From an uncultured Bacteroidales bacterium (lineage in GTDB: Bacteria; Bacteroidota; Bacteroidia; Bacteroidales; Barnesiellaceae), in NCBI GenBank assembly GCA_949298955.1, contig CASFYQ010000010.1:62001-126000 (forward strand): a stretch of 64,000 bases of DNA, given 5' to 3'. Of this stretch, positions 43,293-52,134 are shown piece by piece. A program made the translations under genes and the position numbers. The notes beneath the pieces were generated by a model. That model had not been told where the DNA came from and made no database searches. It worked only from the letters and a program-made list of their open reading frames with translations. Every line of letters begins with the position of its first letter. Position 1 is the stretch's first letter.

Positions 43293-45707
43293 ATGAAATA
43301 CAAGATATTATTCCTTTTTATCATATGGGGTGCGGTGCTCGAGCTGGCGGCGCAGGGTCGTGTGAAACTCACGGGCCGGGTCTACGACAGCGACAATCAG
43401 CCCATCGAGTTGGCCACGGTGCGCGTGGCGGGGACGACCATGGGCACGATGACCGACCTCAAGGGCGAGTACCAGCTTTCCATTCCCGCAGGCGACTCGA
43501 TTGTGGTTATCTATTCATGTCTGGGCTATCGTGAGGAGCGGCGGCAGTTGCTCAACCTCACGAAAGATGTCTCGCTGTCGGTGCGGCTGAACAAGAACTC
43601 CAAGATGCTGGACGAGGTAGTGGTGGCGACTCACCGCCGGCAAACCAGCACATTGCAGACTATCGACACGAAAGACCTGAAACTGATGCCCGATGCCTCG
43701 GGCGGAAGCATCGAGGCGATGCTCACGACCTTTGCGGGGGTCAATTCGAGCAACGAATTGAGTTCGCAATACTCGGTGCGAGGCGGTAATTTCGACGAAA
43801 ATATCGTCTATATCAACGGTATCGAGGTGTATCGGCCGCTCACGGTGCGGTCGGGGCAGCAGGAAGGGTTGAGTATTATCAATCCCGATATGGTGGGAGC
43901 CGTAGGCTTTTCGTCGGGTGGTTTTTCGGCCGAGTATGGCGACAAGATGTCGTCGGTGCTCGACATCATCTACAAGCACCCCGAGGCTTTCGAGGGGTCG
44001 GTCTCGGCCAGCTTCCTGGGCGCTACCGCCTCGATTGGGCAGAGTACCAAGAAATTTTCGCAGTTGCATGGCATTCGCTACAAAACCAACTCGACCCTGT
44101 TAAGTTCGCTCGATACCAAGGGCGAGTATGAACCTTCGTTCTTCGACTATCAGACCTATCTTACCTATAAGTTCGCGCCCAAGTGGGAGGCTTCGTTCTT
44201 GGGTAACATTGCCATCAACGACTATAAGTTCACGCCTCACGAGCGCAACACTTCGTTCGGTACGGCCACGAATGCCAAGCAGTTCAAAGTCTATTTCGAC
44301 GGAGGGGAGCGCGACAAGTTCGAGACCTATTTCGGTGCTTTGTCGCTGAATTTTTTCCCCGACAAATATACCCAGTGGGCTCTGATGACCTCGGCCTTTG
44401 TCACCAACGAACTGGTGACCTACGACATTTCGGGCGAATACTGGCTCGACGAGTTGGCCGACAGCGGCGACGGTGACGGCTCCGAGAACACCGGTGCCCT
44501 GGGGGTGGGTACCTACCACGAGCATGCCCGCAATCGCCTCAAAGCCTCGGTGATTGCCACCTCGATCAAGGGGGCTACCAAGTTGGGACAGAACGAGCTG
44601 AAATGGGGATTGACCCACCAGTATGAAAAAATTTACGACCGGGTGCGCGAGTGGGAAATGCGCGACTCGGCAGGCTATTCGCTGCCTCATACCGGCCAGT
44701 CGGTCGAGATGATTTACAACCTCTTTTCAAAGCAGGATATGGAGAGCCACCGCCTCTCGGCCTATTTGCAGGACACCTACCGATTGCGTACTCTGTGGGG
44801 GCGTTTCATCTTCACGGGAGGTGTGCGTGCCTCATACTGGGGTTTCAACAAAGAGACGCTGGTGAGTCCTCGGGCCTCGATTACCTTTATTCCGGCTGCC
44901 AACGAGCAGATAACCGCCCGTGTGGCCGGCGGACTTTATTACCAGTCGCCGTTCTATAAGGAGTTGCGCGATACGGTGTGCGATGCTTCCAACAATTATG
45001 TGGTGCAGCTGAACCGCAACATCAAGTCACAACGTTCGATTCATGTGGTGCTCGGGGGCGACTATTCGTTCCGGGCGTTGGACCGTCCGTTCAAGTTCAC
45101 AGCCGAACTCTATTACAAGAAGCTCGACAACCTCATTCCCTACGAGATTGACAACTTGCGGGTGTGGTACAGCGGACAAAACGAAGCCAAAGGCTACGCT
45201 GCCGGTATCGACTTGAAGCTTTTCGGACAGTTTGTGCCCGGGGTCGACTCGTGGCTCACCTTCTCGTTGATGAAGACCCAGGAAGAAATCGGGGGGGTAA
45301 AATTGCCTCGACCTACCGACCAGCGGTATAGTGTGGGGCTCTATTTCCAGGACTACGTGCCCCGCTTCCCAAAATACAAATTCAGCCTGCGGGCTATCCT
45401 GGCCGACGGCCTGCCGGTAGGCTCGCCCCGCAAGGGACGTCAGGCCGGCTATTTCAGAGCCCCTGCCTACAAGCGCATCGACATAGGAGCCTCGCGTCTG
45501 TTGGTCGGTGGCGAAGACAAACTCTTGCAGAAAGGCATCTTCCGCAACCTTAAAAGTGTGTGGATAGGCATCGACGTCTTCAACCTTTTCGACATCAGCA
45601 ACGTGAACTCCTACTATTGGGTAACCGATATCACCAATGCGCAATATGCCGTGCCCAATTACCTTACCCGCCGGCAGATAAATCTGCGGCTCTCGGTCGA
45701 TTTTTGA
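43293..45707 (+). CDS. TonB-dependent receptor with carboxypeptidase-like N-terminal domain
   Basis: 804 residues from ATG 43293. A signal peptide ends at LAAQ (about 20). A CarboxypepD_reg domain (about 24-110: LTGRVYDSDNQPIELATVRVAGT) precedes the plug (YSVRGGNFDENIVYINGIEVYRP) and a 22-strand-type barrel ending RRQINLRLSVDF. It imports a substrate across the outer membrane with TonB energy. No SusD-like partner is adjacent, so it is not a typical glycan-uptake pair. The ligand is unknown. It converges with the DUF308 gene. Confidence 0.92.
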   Translation: MKYKILFLFIIWGAVLELAAQGRVKLTGRVYDSDNQPIELATVRVAGTTMGTMTDLKGEYQLSIPAGDSIVVIYSCLGYREERRQLLNLTKDVSLSVRLNKNSKMLDEVVVATHRRQTSTLQTIDTKDLKLMPDASGGSIEAMLTTFAGVNSSNELSSQYSVRGGNFDENIVYINGIEVYRPLTVRSGQQEGLSIINPDMVGAVGFSSGGFSAEYGDKMSSVLDIIYKHPEAFEGSVSASFLGATASIGQSTKKFSQLHGIRYKTNSTLLSSLDTKGEYEPSFFDYQTYLTYKFAPKWEASFLGNIAINDYKFTPHERNTSFGTATNAKQFKVYFDGGERDKFETYFGALSLNFFPDKYTQWALMTSAFVTNELVTYDISGEYWLDELADSGDGDGSENTGALGVGTYHEHARNRLKASVIATSIKGATKLGQNELKWGLTHQYEKIYDRVREWEMRDSAGYSLPHTGQSVEMIYNLFSKQDMESHRLSAYLQDTYRLRTLWGRFIFTGGVRASYWGFNKETLVSPRASITFIPAANEQITARVAGGLYYQSPFYKELRDTVCDASNNYVVQLNRNIKSQRSIHVVLGGDYSFRALDRPFKFTAELYYKKLDNLIPYEIDNLRVWYSGQNEAKGYAAGIDLKLFGQFVPGVDSWLTFSLMKTQEEIGGVKLPRPTDQRYSVGLYFQDYVPRFPKYKFSLRAILADGLPVGSPRKGRQAGYFRAPAYKRIDIGASRLLVGGEDKLLQKGIFRNLKSVWIGIDVFNLFDISNVNSYYWVTDITNAQYAVPNYLTRRQINLRLSVDF

Positions 45708-45717
45708 GAATCACCTC

Positions 45718-46233
45718 CTATTTGAGCCGGATATAAAACAAGAGTTCGGTGATGCCATAGAGCAGTGTGGCAGCGCCGAAAGTGGCTACGATAATGCGCT
45801 CGGTTGCCGAGAAAGGATTGACCAGAATCTCGATGCCGATGAGCAGGATAACGACCGGTAGCAGGTAGGCCACCCACCCGGCATTGCGTTTGATGGTCTT
45901 TTTCAGTGTGAGCAGATAGAGTAGTTGGTAAACCCCGATTAAAACAAGCGCACCTCCCAGCACATAGATGGTCACCCCGATATACCAGCTCGGCACCAGT
46001 ATAAGCGAACACCCGAACAGCAGCAAGACGAGCGACATTACCGGGAACGGGAGGCCGTGCTTCTGATTCCCGCTCAGCAAGTAAAGCAATATCGTGTAGA
46101 GACTGGGTACCCCGATGAAAATACCTGTTACCAAAAGTATTGTAGAGAGTGCCGCGTTGGGGTAAAAAAGCAGCAATAAGCCTGCTGTGACAGAGGCAAT
46201 GATGCGAACGAGCGGATTTTGAAGAGTATTCAT
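45718..46233 (-). CDS. DUF308/HdeD-like membrane protein
   Basis: 171 residues from ATG 46233; the open frame upstream reads into the dispersed repeat and is rejected. Six membrane segments in three hairpins with short loops (GLLLLFYPNAALSTILLVTG, VMSLVLLLFGCSLIL, VVILLIGIEILVNPFSA), the HdeD pattern. HdeD is an acid-resistance-linked inner membrane protein in E. coli; the function here is not known. Expressed from repeat copy B1, whose -7 end lies 35 bases upstream. Confidence 0.8.
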   Translation of the reverse strand: MNTLQNPLVRIIASVTAGLLLLFYPNAALSTILLVTGIFIGVPSLYTILLYLLSGNQKHGLPFPVMSLVLLLFGCSLILVPSWYIGVTIYVLGGALVLIGVYQLLYLLTLKKTIKRNAGWVAYLLPVVILLIGIEILVNPFSATERIIVATFGAATLLYGITELLFYIRLK

Positions 46234-46268
46234 ATCGTTTTTTCGTTTAGTTCCATATAAATAACAAG

Positions 46269-46500
46269 CAAAGATAGTGAAAGGTGAGAGGAGAAAGTCA
46301 AGCTTGCTTGAACTTTTTCCCGAACCGCATCCTATTTTCGCGGTAAGCAAAGATAGTGAAAGGTGAGAGGAGAGACAAATGAAAACTCTGTTTTCAAATT
46401 TGGCTATGCCGAACCGCTTCCTGTTTAGACAAAAAGGTGAGAGGCGAAAGTCGAATTTATTTGGAATTTTTAGCCAATCTGTTTCCTGTTCTTATCTTGA
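46269..46500 (-). repeat. Dispersed promoter-hairpin element, locus B: three head-to-tail copies
   Basis: B1 46269-46347: CAAAGATAG core, hairpin AAAGT-CAAGC-TT-GCTTG-A-ACTTT, distal CGAACCGCATCCTATTTTCG. B2 46348-46432: the same ends, hairpin CAAAT-GAAAAC-TCT-GTTTTC-AA-ATTTG, distal CGAACCGCTTCCTGTTTAG. B3 about 46431-46500: more degraded, lacks the -7 end. Unit length ~80-85. Read on the minus strand, B1 ends in CTATCTTTG pointing to the DUF308 gene. Confidence 0.85.
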
Positions 46501-46593
46501 AACAGGCAAGAGAGTATCATGTAAACAAGATTCCATGTAATCGCTATTGTTGCAGGAGTCTCGGCCGGAGTGTGCAAAATGGGAAATATTTAT

Positions 46594-46601
46594 TACCTTT
46601 G
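46594..46601 (+). promoter_or_regulatory. -7 box for the diacylglycerol-kinase-like gene
   Basis: TACCTTTG, 104 bases before ATG 46706. Matches TAnnTTTG. Confidence 0.5.
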
Positions 46602-46705
46602 CCGCGCCGCAGCCAATCGTGGTCGCGCCGGGTCGGTAGTATCGTCACCGATACCGAGGGCCGTTTGAACGGTTTGCTGTGTTTTTTCGAAATAGAAAAG
46701 ATGCT

Positions 46706-47674
46706 ATGCCTGCACCGAAAAAAATCTTAGCCATCATAAATCCCATCTCGGGAACCAAAGATAAAGAGGCAATACCGGCCTTAATCGACGAGGTGATAGA
46801 TTCGTCGAAATACCGTGTGGAGTGCCGCTTCACCCAATACGCCGGTCATGCAGCCGAAATGACCCGTCATGCAGTTGCCGACGGCGTGGAGGTGGTGCTC
46901 TCGGTAGGGGGCGATGGTACCTGCAACGAAATTGCCCGCGAACTTATCAACACCCCCACGGCGCTGGCCATCGTGCCGGTGGGCTCGGGCAACGGACTGG
47001 CCCGACACCTGGGCATCTCGATGGAGGTGCGCAAAGCCCTCGAGATTGTCAACGACGGGGTGGTTGCCGACCTCGACTACTGCACGGCCAACGACCGACC
47101 TTTCTTTTGCACCTGCGGGGTGGGGTTCGATGCGTTGGTAAGCCTCAAATTTGCCAAAGGCAAACGCCGCGGCAAACTGGCTTATGTGGCCAAGGCGCTT
47201 ACCGAATACCTTAAATACAAGTCGGAGACGTACCAAATCGAGATGCCCGACGGCACCGTTACCGAGAAGGCTTTTCTCATTGCCTGCGGCAACGCTTCGC
47301 AGTATGGCAACAATGCCTATATCGCGCCTCACGCCAGTATGCAGGACGGCAAAATCGACGTCACGGTATTGATGCCCTTTACCCCCTTCGACACGGCGGG
47401 GCTGGCTCTGTTGCTTTTCACCAAACATATCGATCAGGACTCCAATATCAAGAGTTTCACGACCGAGTCGCTCGTTATCAAGCGCGAGAAGCCCGGGGCC
47501 ATGCACCTCGACGGCGAGCCTGTCGAGATGGGTACCCGCATTGACATTCGTTGTTTCAAGGGAGGTTTGCGTGCTCTTATTCCGGCCAGCGAACCCAAGC
47601 GCTCTATCATCGAGCCTTTTACCTCGGTATTCTGGGAGTTTATCGAGACCGTCCGTCAGGAACTGAATATCTAA
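46706..47674 (+). CDS. Diacylglycerol kinase / YegS-type lipid kinase family protein
   Basis: 322 residues from ATG 46706. Catalytic-domain signatures: INPISGTKDKE (nucleotide loop, near 10-20), VVLSVGGDGTCNEIARELI (GGDGT, about 70-88) and PVGSGNGLARHLG. The C-terminal half has MHLDGEPVEM and the double-psi-barrel-like fold of DgkB/YegS. It phosphorylates a lipid (diacylglycerol, phosphatidylglycerol or sphingosine-like base) with ATP; Bacteroidetes make sphingolipids, so sphingoid substrates are possible. Converges with the phosphodiesterase gene with a 43-base gap. Confidence 0.9.
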   Translation: MPAPKKILAIINPISGTKDKEAIPALIDEVIDSSKYRVECRFTQYAGHAAEMTRHAVADGVEVVLSVGGDGTCNEIARELINTPTALAIVPVGSGNGLARHLGISMEVRKALEIVNDGVVADLDYCTANDRPFFCTCGVGFDALVSLKFAKGKRRGKLAYVAKALTEYLKYKSETYQIEMPDGTVTEKAFLIACGNASQYGNNAYIAPHASMQDGKIDVTVLMPFTPFDTAGLALLLFTKHIDQDSNIKSFTTESLVIKREKPGAMHLDGEPVEMGTRIDIRCFKGGLRALIPASEPKRSIIEPFTSVFWEFIETVRQELNI

Positions 47675-47717
47675 TCGCCGGCAGGTCGGTCGGTTACCGG
47701 GGGAGTGGCCGGCCTAT

Positions 47718-48215
47718 TCATCGGCGGTCGGCCAGTTCGATGATTTCGAGGTCTTTAATTTCGCCCTGGTCGATGGCGAAGCGTACCAGCGTGCGTTTCT
47801 TGTGAAATCCGTACAACCCGGCGGCTCCGGGATTGATGTGCAGGCATTTCAAGGTTTTGTCGTAGAGTACTTTCAAGATATGCGAGTGGCCCGAGATAAA
47901 GAGTTGGGGCGGGCGCATATAAATCTGCGGAATCACCTCGCGGGCATATTTGCCGGGGTATCCGCCGATGTGGGTTATCCACACATCGACTCCCTCGATG
48001 GTGAACCGCCGGTGCTGCGGGTAGCGCAACCGCAGTTCGTGCCCGTCGATATTCCCATACACGGCCCGGAAGGGTTTCAACGCCTCGAACCGATCGGCCA
48101 GTTCGACCGAGCCGATGTCGCCCGCATGCCAAATTTCGTCGCACTCGGCAAAATATTTTTCGTAACGCTCGTCCCACCACGCATGGGTGTCGGACAATAA
48201 TCCTATCTTTACCAT
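47718..48215 (-). CDS. YfcE/MJ0936-type metallophosphoesterase
   Basis: 165 residues, the calcineurin-like fold in its short form. Metal-binding motifs in order: LLSDTHAWW (D9, H11), HAGDIGS (D), YGNIDGHE (N, D), THIGG and SGHSHI. Cytosolic phosphodiesterase with Mn2+/Ni2+ in characterised relatives; natural substrate not known. Confidence 0.92.
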   Translation of the reverse strand: MVKIGLLSDTHAWWDERYEKYFAECDEIWHAGDIGSVELADRFEALKPFRAVYGNIDGHELRLRYPQHRRFTIEGVDVWITHIGGYPGKYAREVIPQIYMRPPQLFISGHSHILKVLYDKTLKCLHINPGAAGLYGFHKKRTLVRFAIDQGEIKDLEIIELADRR

Positions 48216-48302
48216 CGCTCTTTTCTCGATTTATGGGTAAAAATACGGCAATAATTTGTAAAGTCGAAAAAAAACAACTACATTTGTCCACGTAAAAGAG
48301 AT

Positions 48303-48375
48303 GCGGTAGTAGCTCAGTTGGTAGAGCATCAGCTTCCCAAGCTGAGGGTCGCGAGTTCGAGCCTCGTTTGCCGCT
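48303..48375 (+). tRNA. tRNA-Gly (anticodon CCC)
   Basis: 73 bases. Acceptor stem GCGGTAG / TTGCCGC (with G:U wobbles), D-arm AGCTCAGTTGGTAGAGC, anticodon stem TCAGC/GCTGA with loop TTCCCAA giving anticodon CCC (reads GGG), and T-arm with TTCGAGC. CCA is not encoded. Terminator follows. Confidence 0.97.
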
Positions 48376-48385
48376 CATCGAGAGG

Positions 48386-48418
48386 AGCCCGTTTGCAGTA
48401 AGCAAGTGGGCTTTTTTT
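48386..48418 (+). terminator. Intrinsic terminator of tRNA-Gly
   Basis: 11-bp stem AGCCCGTTTGC / GCAAGTGGGCT with one wobble pair, then TTTTTT. Confidence 0.9.
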
Positions 48419-48566
48419 ATTCATCTTTTTTCTGTCTCTTTGTAAATTATAATTTTATAATTTTATATGAGATATTGATATCCCGGATTAGTGTTTTTAC
48501 ATTTGTTATGATTTTATGAACGTTCAGTTAAGATAGTTAAATATAGTCACAATAAAAAATGTAGTT

Positions 48567-48932
48567 ATGAGAAAAATGATGTCTGTACTGGCTATTCTGT
48601 TGCCGGTGTTTTTATTTTTTTCCTGTTCCGATGATGAAGCGATGAATGATTATGAGCATCAATTAATAGGCCGCTGGGTAGAAGATACCGATTCGCATGG
48701 AGAGATTTTCCATGCCGAGTTTCGGAAAGACGGAACCGGCACCCAATGGATTGAAAATTATGGAGTGCCGGGTCACGTGGTTGCGGAAGACCGTTTTACA
48801 TGGAGTGCAACCGAAACCACGATTTTTATGACAATGGAGTATAGCGGGGATGCTGCTATCGAGTATGTGATACGGGAGAATAAACTGTATCTATCGTATG
48901 ATGGCGATTATATGGTGTATGTGAGAGAATAG
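48567..48932 (+). CDS. Small lipoprotein, lipocalin-like
   Basis: 121 residues. Lipobox LFFSC with Cys20, acidic SDDEAMNDYEH sorting region, then a beta-rich ~90-residue domain opening LIGRWVEDTDSHGE and holding FRKDGTGTQW, FTWSATETT and LYLSYDGDYMVYVRE. This pattern matches the many Bacteroidetes lipocalin-like (DUF-type) lipoproteins. Ligand unknown. AT-rich flanks and its own terminator suggest it is monocistronic. Confidence 0.7.
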   Translation: MRKMMSVLAILLPVFLFFSCSDDEAMNDYEHQLIGRWVEDTDSHGEIFHAEFRKDGTGTQWIENYGVPGHVVAEDRFTWSATETTIFMTMEYSGDAAIEYVIRENKLYLSYDGDYMVYVRE

Positions 48933-48953
48933 TATCGAATATATCTGTTGTAT

Positions 48954-49006
48954 AAAAAAAGAATCTTGATAAACGACTTTTGACCGTTTGTCAAGATTCT
49001 TTTTTA
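48954..49006 (+). terminator. Intrinsic terminator after the lipocalin-like lipoprotein
   Basis: A long perfect stem of about 15 bp AAAAAAGAATCTTGA / TCAAGATTCTTTTTT (48954 onward with 48991-49005). A- and T-runs on both sides make it bidirectional, also serving the converging GNAT-nitrilase gene. Confidence 0.85.
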
Positions 49007-49064
49007 TGAATGAGATTGCTCTTCAATAAATTTTGAGATTCTTCAACCCGGTTTATGGTCGGGT

Positions 49065-50597
49065 CTATTTCTTCATTTTCACCTCATAGAGGTCGTTGCG
49101 GCGATCTTTAAGATTGCGCACACTGCCGTAGGTATGGAGCTCGTTGAGGAGGTCGAGGTCGACGTCTGAGATGAGAATCATCTCGGTATTGGGTGTAGCC
49201 TCGGCCCGGCGCCCGTCGGTGGGGAAGGCAAAGTCGCAGGGGGTGAATACGCCCGACTGGGCATATTGTATATCCATGTTGTGTACCTTGGGCAGGTTAC
49301 CTACACTACCGGCAATGACCACGAAACATTCGTTTTCGATGGCGCGTGCCTGGGCACAGACGCGCACACGCGAATAGGCGTTTTGGGTGTCGGTGAGGAA
49401 GGGGACGAACAGTATCTGCATGCCTTCGCCGGCCATGATGCGCGACAGTTCGGGAAATTCGACGTCGTAGCAGATGAGCACTCCAATCTTGGCGCAGTCG
49501 GTCTCGAAGGTGCGAATGGCCTTGCCGCCGCTCAATCCCCAGCATTTCATCTCGTCGGGGGTGACATGCAGTTTCTCGTACATTTCGTAGGTACCGTCGC
49601 GACGGCACAGATAGCCGATGTTGTAGAGCAGTCCGTCGTCCTTGATGAGGGGCATGCTGCCGGTGATGATGTTGATGTTGTAGCGAATGGCCAGATTGAT
49701 GAACCGCTCGCGTATCTCGTTGGTATATTGGGCCAGACCGCGGATAGCCTCCGACTCGCTCTCGTCGTTGAAGCGGGCCATGAGGGGCGCATTGAAATAC
49801 TCGGGAAAGAGCACGAAATCGCTTTGGTAGCTGCTTACCGAGTCGACGAAAAACTCGACCTGTTCAAAGAGGTCGTCGAGCGTCTTGTAGCTACGCATTT
49901 GCCACTGCACGAGTCCCACCCGCACGGTCGTTTTGGGCGAAACATACTCTTCGGTGGGTTCCTGATAGTAGATGTTGTCCCATTGGAGCAGGCAGGCAAA
50001 GTGTTTCGACTCCTCGTCGTTGGGCAGGTAGTTGCGCATCACCTTGCGCACGTGGAAATCGTTGGAGAGCTGGAAGAGCAGCACCGGGTCGAAAATCTCG
50101 CGCTTGCGCACCTTGTCGATATATTCCTTGGGGCGCATGCGGTCGGCATATTTGTGATAGTTGGGCAACCGGCCGCCAAACATGATGGCTTTGAGGTTGA
50201 GTTTCTCGCACAGTTCCTTGCGGTATTCATACATGCGCCGGGCCAGGCGCAGGCCACGATAGTCGGGGTGGATAAACACCTCGATGCCGTAGAGGATATT
50301 CCCTTTGCGGGTGTGGGTGTTGAAGGTTTCGTTGCCGGTTACCTGGGCATAGGTGTGGTCGTTTTTCACGTCGTTGTAATTGACGATAATCGAGAGGGCA
50401 CACCCCACGATTTTGCCGTCGACCACGGTAACGATTTGTCCTTCGGGGAAGATGCGGATAAGTTTGTCTATCTGTTCGGGAGTCCAGAACACGTCGCTGC
50501 CGTCGGCATAGACGCGGGTGAACGAGCTGGCCAGCTGGTCGTAGTCCTCACGTTGCAGATTACGAATTTCGACTTTATTGATTTCTTTGGGTTTCAT
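49065..50597 (-). CDS. GNAT acetyltransferase fused to carbon-nitrogen hydrolase
   Basis: 510 residues from ATG 50597. Residues ~10-200 are a GNAT domain (acetyl-CoA site area IEVFIHPDYRGLRLARRMYEY). Residues ~225-500 are a nitrilase-superfamily amidohydrolase with the triad Glu in LFPEYFNAP, Lys in YEKLHVTPDE and Cys in VLICYDVEFPE. This two-domain architecture is known in several bacterial phyla. The reaction is unassigned; it may hydrolyse an amide and acylate the freed amine. Cytosolic and monocistronic; -7 box at 50622-50629. Confidence 0.92.
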   Translation of the reverse strand: MKPKEINKVEIRNLQREDYDQLASSFTRVYADGSDVFWTPEQIDKLIRIFPEGQIVTVVDGKIVGCALSIIVNYNDVKNDHTYAQVTGNETFNTHTRKGNILYGIEVFIHPDYRGLRLARRMYEYRKELCEKLNLKAIMFGGRLPNYHKYADRMRPKEYIDKVRKREIFDPVLLFQLSNDFHVRKVMRNYLPNDEESKHFACLLQWDNIYYQEPTEEYVSPKTTVRVGLVQWQMRSYKTLDDLFEQVEFFVDSVSSYQSDFVLFPEYFNAPLMARFNDESESEAIRGLAQYTNEIRERFINLAIRYNINIITGSMPLIKDDGLLYNIGYLCRRDGTYEMYEKLHVTPDEMKCWGLSGGKAIRTFETDCAKIGVLICYDVEFPELSRIMAGEGMQILFVPFLTDTQNAYSRVRVCAQARAIENECFVVIAGSVGNLPKVHNMDIQYAQSGVFTPCDFAFPTDGRRAEATPNTEMILISDVDLDLLNELHTYGSVRNLKDRRNDLYEVKMKK

Positions 50598-50621
50598 AGT
50601 TTCGTTGTTTGTTTCGTCGTG

Positions 50622-50629
50622 CAAAATTA
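50622..50629 (-). promoter_or_regulatory. -7 box for the GNAT-nitrilase gene
   Basis: TAATTTTG on the minus strand, 25 bases before the start. Confidence 0.5.
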
Positions 50630-50819
50630 CCGCTTTTTTATCGGCGTTGTCCGTTTGTCATCCTGTTTTCTTATCGCGAATGGAAAAATATGATTAAATT
50701 TGTCGGTAGCCGATTGCCAAGTCATTATCTCTTACTCTTTGAAAAGAACTCATAAGCAGCTTATTCCTAATTTATTCCTATTTTTATATCGGATTCCCGG
50801 AAAAAAAACGGGGTTGGGT

Positions 50820-50848
50820 GCAACCTGCGGGGTGCGGGTTTACGTCTA
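50820..50848 (+). promoter_or_regulatory. Putative ECF-sigma promoter for the DUF6249/sigma/membrane-protein operon
   Basis: GCAACC (50820-50825), a 17-base spacer, then CGTCTA (50843-50848). The AAC plus CGTC pair is the usual form of ECF promoters and differs from the housekeeping -33/-7 boxes in this window. It lies 60 bases before the DUF6249 gene, whose operon encodes an ECF sigma factor. The rest of 50630-50819 shows no gene. Confidence 0.6.
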
Positions 50849-50907
50849 ACGGGTGAATTTCCGGAAAGAGAGATGATTGAAAAACGAAAAACAAATTAAA
50901 AACAGAT

Positions 50908-51573
50908 ATGAAGATGAAACGATTGGTAATGACAGCGCTCCTTTCACTCGTGTTGTGGACGGGCGCAACAGTGGCTGCGCAGGCCGGGAATGCTGCCCCG
51001 GCAACGAAACAGGCTACCGCCGAGGTGGCCGATAGCGATACGCTCGACGGTATGACCGGGAGCGAAGCCTACCGGTTGCGCATGGCCGAGCTTCAACTGG
51101 AACGGGACAGGACATTTTATACGACAGAACCCGATGCCGAGGATATTCTCGAAGCAGTTCTTCCGTTACTGGCCGTAGCGGCTCCTTTTATCGTGGTATT
51201 TTTGATAGTCTTTTTCCTATACTATTATCGCAACAAGAAGCAGAAGGCCTACTATCAGGTTATCGAGCGGGCTATCGAGGCCGGCCGCGAGTTGCCCGAC
51301 GAATTTTTTGAAACGTCTCGGTCTCGGCAGGCTCGCCCCGACAAGCTGGTGGCTCTCAATCACGGGCTGATATATCTGGGTGTAGGTTTGGGCTTTGCCA
51401 TTTGGAGTATCGTGAAATGGAGTATCGACGGCACCGAGGTCTTTGGCGATAGCTATGGTATCTTCCTGCTGGGTCTGGCGGCCATCTTTATTCTGGTAGG
51501 TGTGGGTAAACTGATTCTCTATCGGGTATCGTCGCGCCCCGAGAACGACAACACCGGTAATCAACCTGAATAA
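50908..51573 (+). CDS. DUF6249-type membrane protein
   Basis: 221 residues. Signal peptide or first membrane segment (ending VAAQAG, about 27), a periplasmic acidic stretch, then three membrane segments (LLAVAAPFIVVFLIVFFLYYY, GLIYLGVGLGFAIWSIV, GIFLLGLAAIFILVGVGKLIL). Between segments lies a basic loop RNKKQKAYYQVIERAIEAGRELP. The layout fits DUF6249. It is 15 bases before the sigma factor gene; this pairing is common in Bacteroidetes, but the function is unknown. Confidence 0.75.
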   Translation: MKMKRLVMTALLSLVLWTGATVAAQAGNAAPATKQATAEVADSDTLDGMTGSEAYRLRMAELQLERDRTFYTTEPDAEDILEAVLPLLAVAAPFIVVFLIVFFLYYYRNKKQKAYYQVIERAIEAGRELPDEFFETSRSRQARPDKLVALNHGLIYLGVGLGFAIWSIVKWSIDGTEVFGDSYGIFLLGLAAIFILVGVGKLILYRVSSRPENDNTGNQPE

Positions 51574-51588
51574 TCGGTATCCCACGCG

Positions 51589-52134
51589 ATGGACAAAACC
51601 GAGGATATGATGTGGGTGACGCGTTGTGCCCTGCTGGACGACCGCAAGGCTTTTGCTGCGCTTGTCGACAAATACCAGGGGCGGGTGAAGCGCTTTTTCC
51701 TGAGCCTCACCGGTGGCGATGAACCCCTCAGCGACGACCTGGCGCAGGAGACTTTCATCAAGGTCTATTACCACCTGCGCAGCTACAAGGGTTTGTCCTC
51801 GTTTTCGACCTGGCTCTTCCGGGTAGCCTACAATCTCTATTACGACGAGTTGCGCAAACGGGGCGACCGATATTTCGGGTCGATAAACGAGGCGGTGGCG
51901 ATACCCCAGTCGCCCGAACCGATTGACCGTCGGCTCGACATGACCCGGGCTCTGTCGATACTGCGTCCCGAGGAGCGCACGGTCGTTACCCTTTATTTTG
52001 TCGAGGATATGGCCATTGCCCGCATTGCCGCGGTAACAGGTATGCCCGAGGGAACTATCAAGTCGCACCTCTCGCGAGCCAAACAAAAATTAGGAGAATA
52101 CTTGAAGAAAAACGGATATGAAAGAGTGGAATGA
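51589..52134 (+). CDS. ECF-type RNA polymerase sigma factor
   Basis: 181 residues. Region 2 (about 20-90): FAALVDKYQGRVKRFF, LSDDLAQETFIKVYYHL, FSTWLFRVAYNLYYDELRKR (-10 recognition and melting). Region 4 (about 120-175): LRPEERTVVTLYFVEDM, IAAVTGMPEGTIKSHLSRAKQKL (-35 helix-turn-helix). Its stop overlaps the start of the next gene by 17 bases. It probably directs its own operon through the GCAACC/CGTCTA site and is held by a membrane partner. Confidence 0.93.
   Translation: MDKTEDMMWVTRCALLDDRKAFAALVDKYQGRVKRFFLSLTGGDEPLSDDLAQETFIKVYYHLRSYKGLSSFSTWLFRVAYNLYYDELRKRGDRYFGSINEAVAIPQSPEPIDRRLDMTRALSILRPEERTVVTLYFVEDMAIARIAAVTGMPEGTIKSHLSRAKQKLGEYLKKNGYERVE

Noticed and set aside
46269..46500. 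CRISPR-like array
   Set aside because: Copies are ~80 bases with no spacers of constant length, occur elsewhere singly in both orientations, and no cas gene is near.
49266..50693. 475-residue open frame on the plus strand
   Set aside because: Antisense to the GNAT-nitrilase fusion, where both domains and all catalytic residues are visible.
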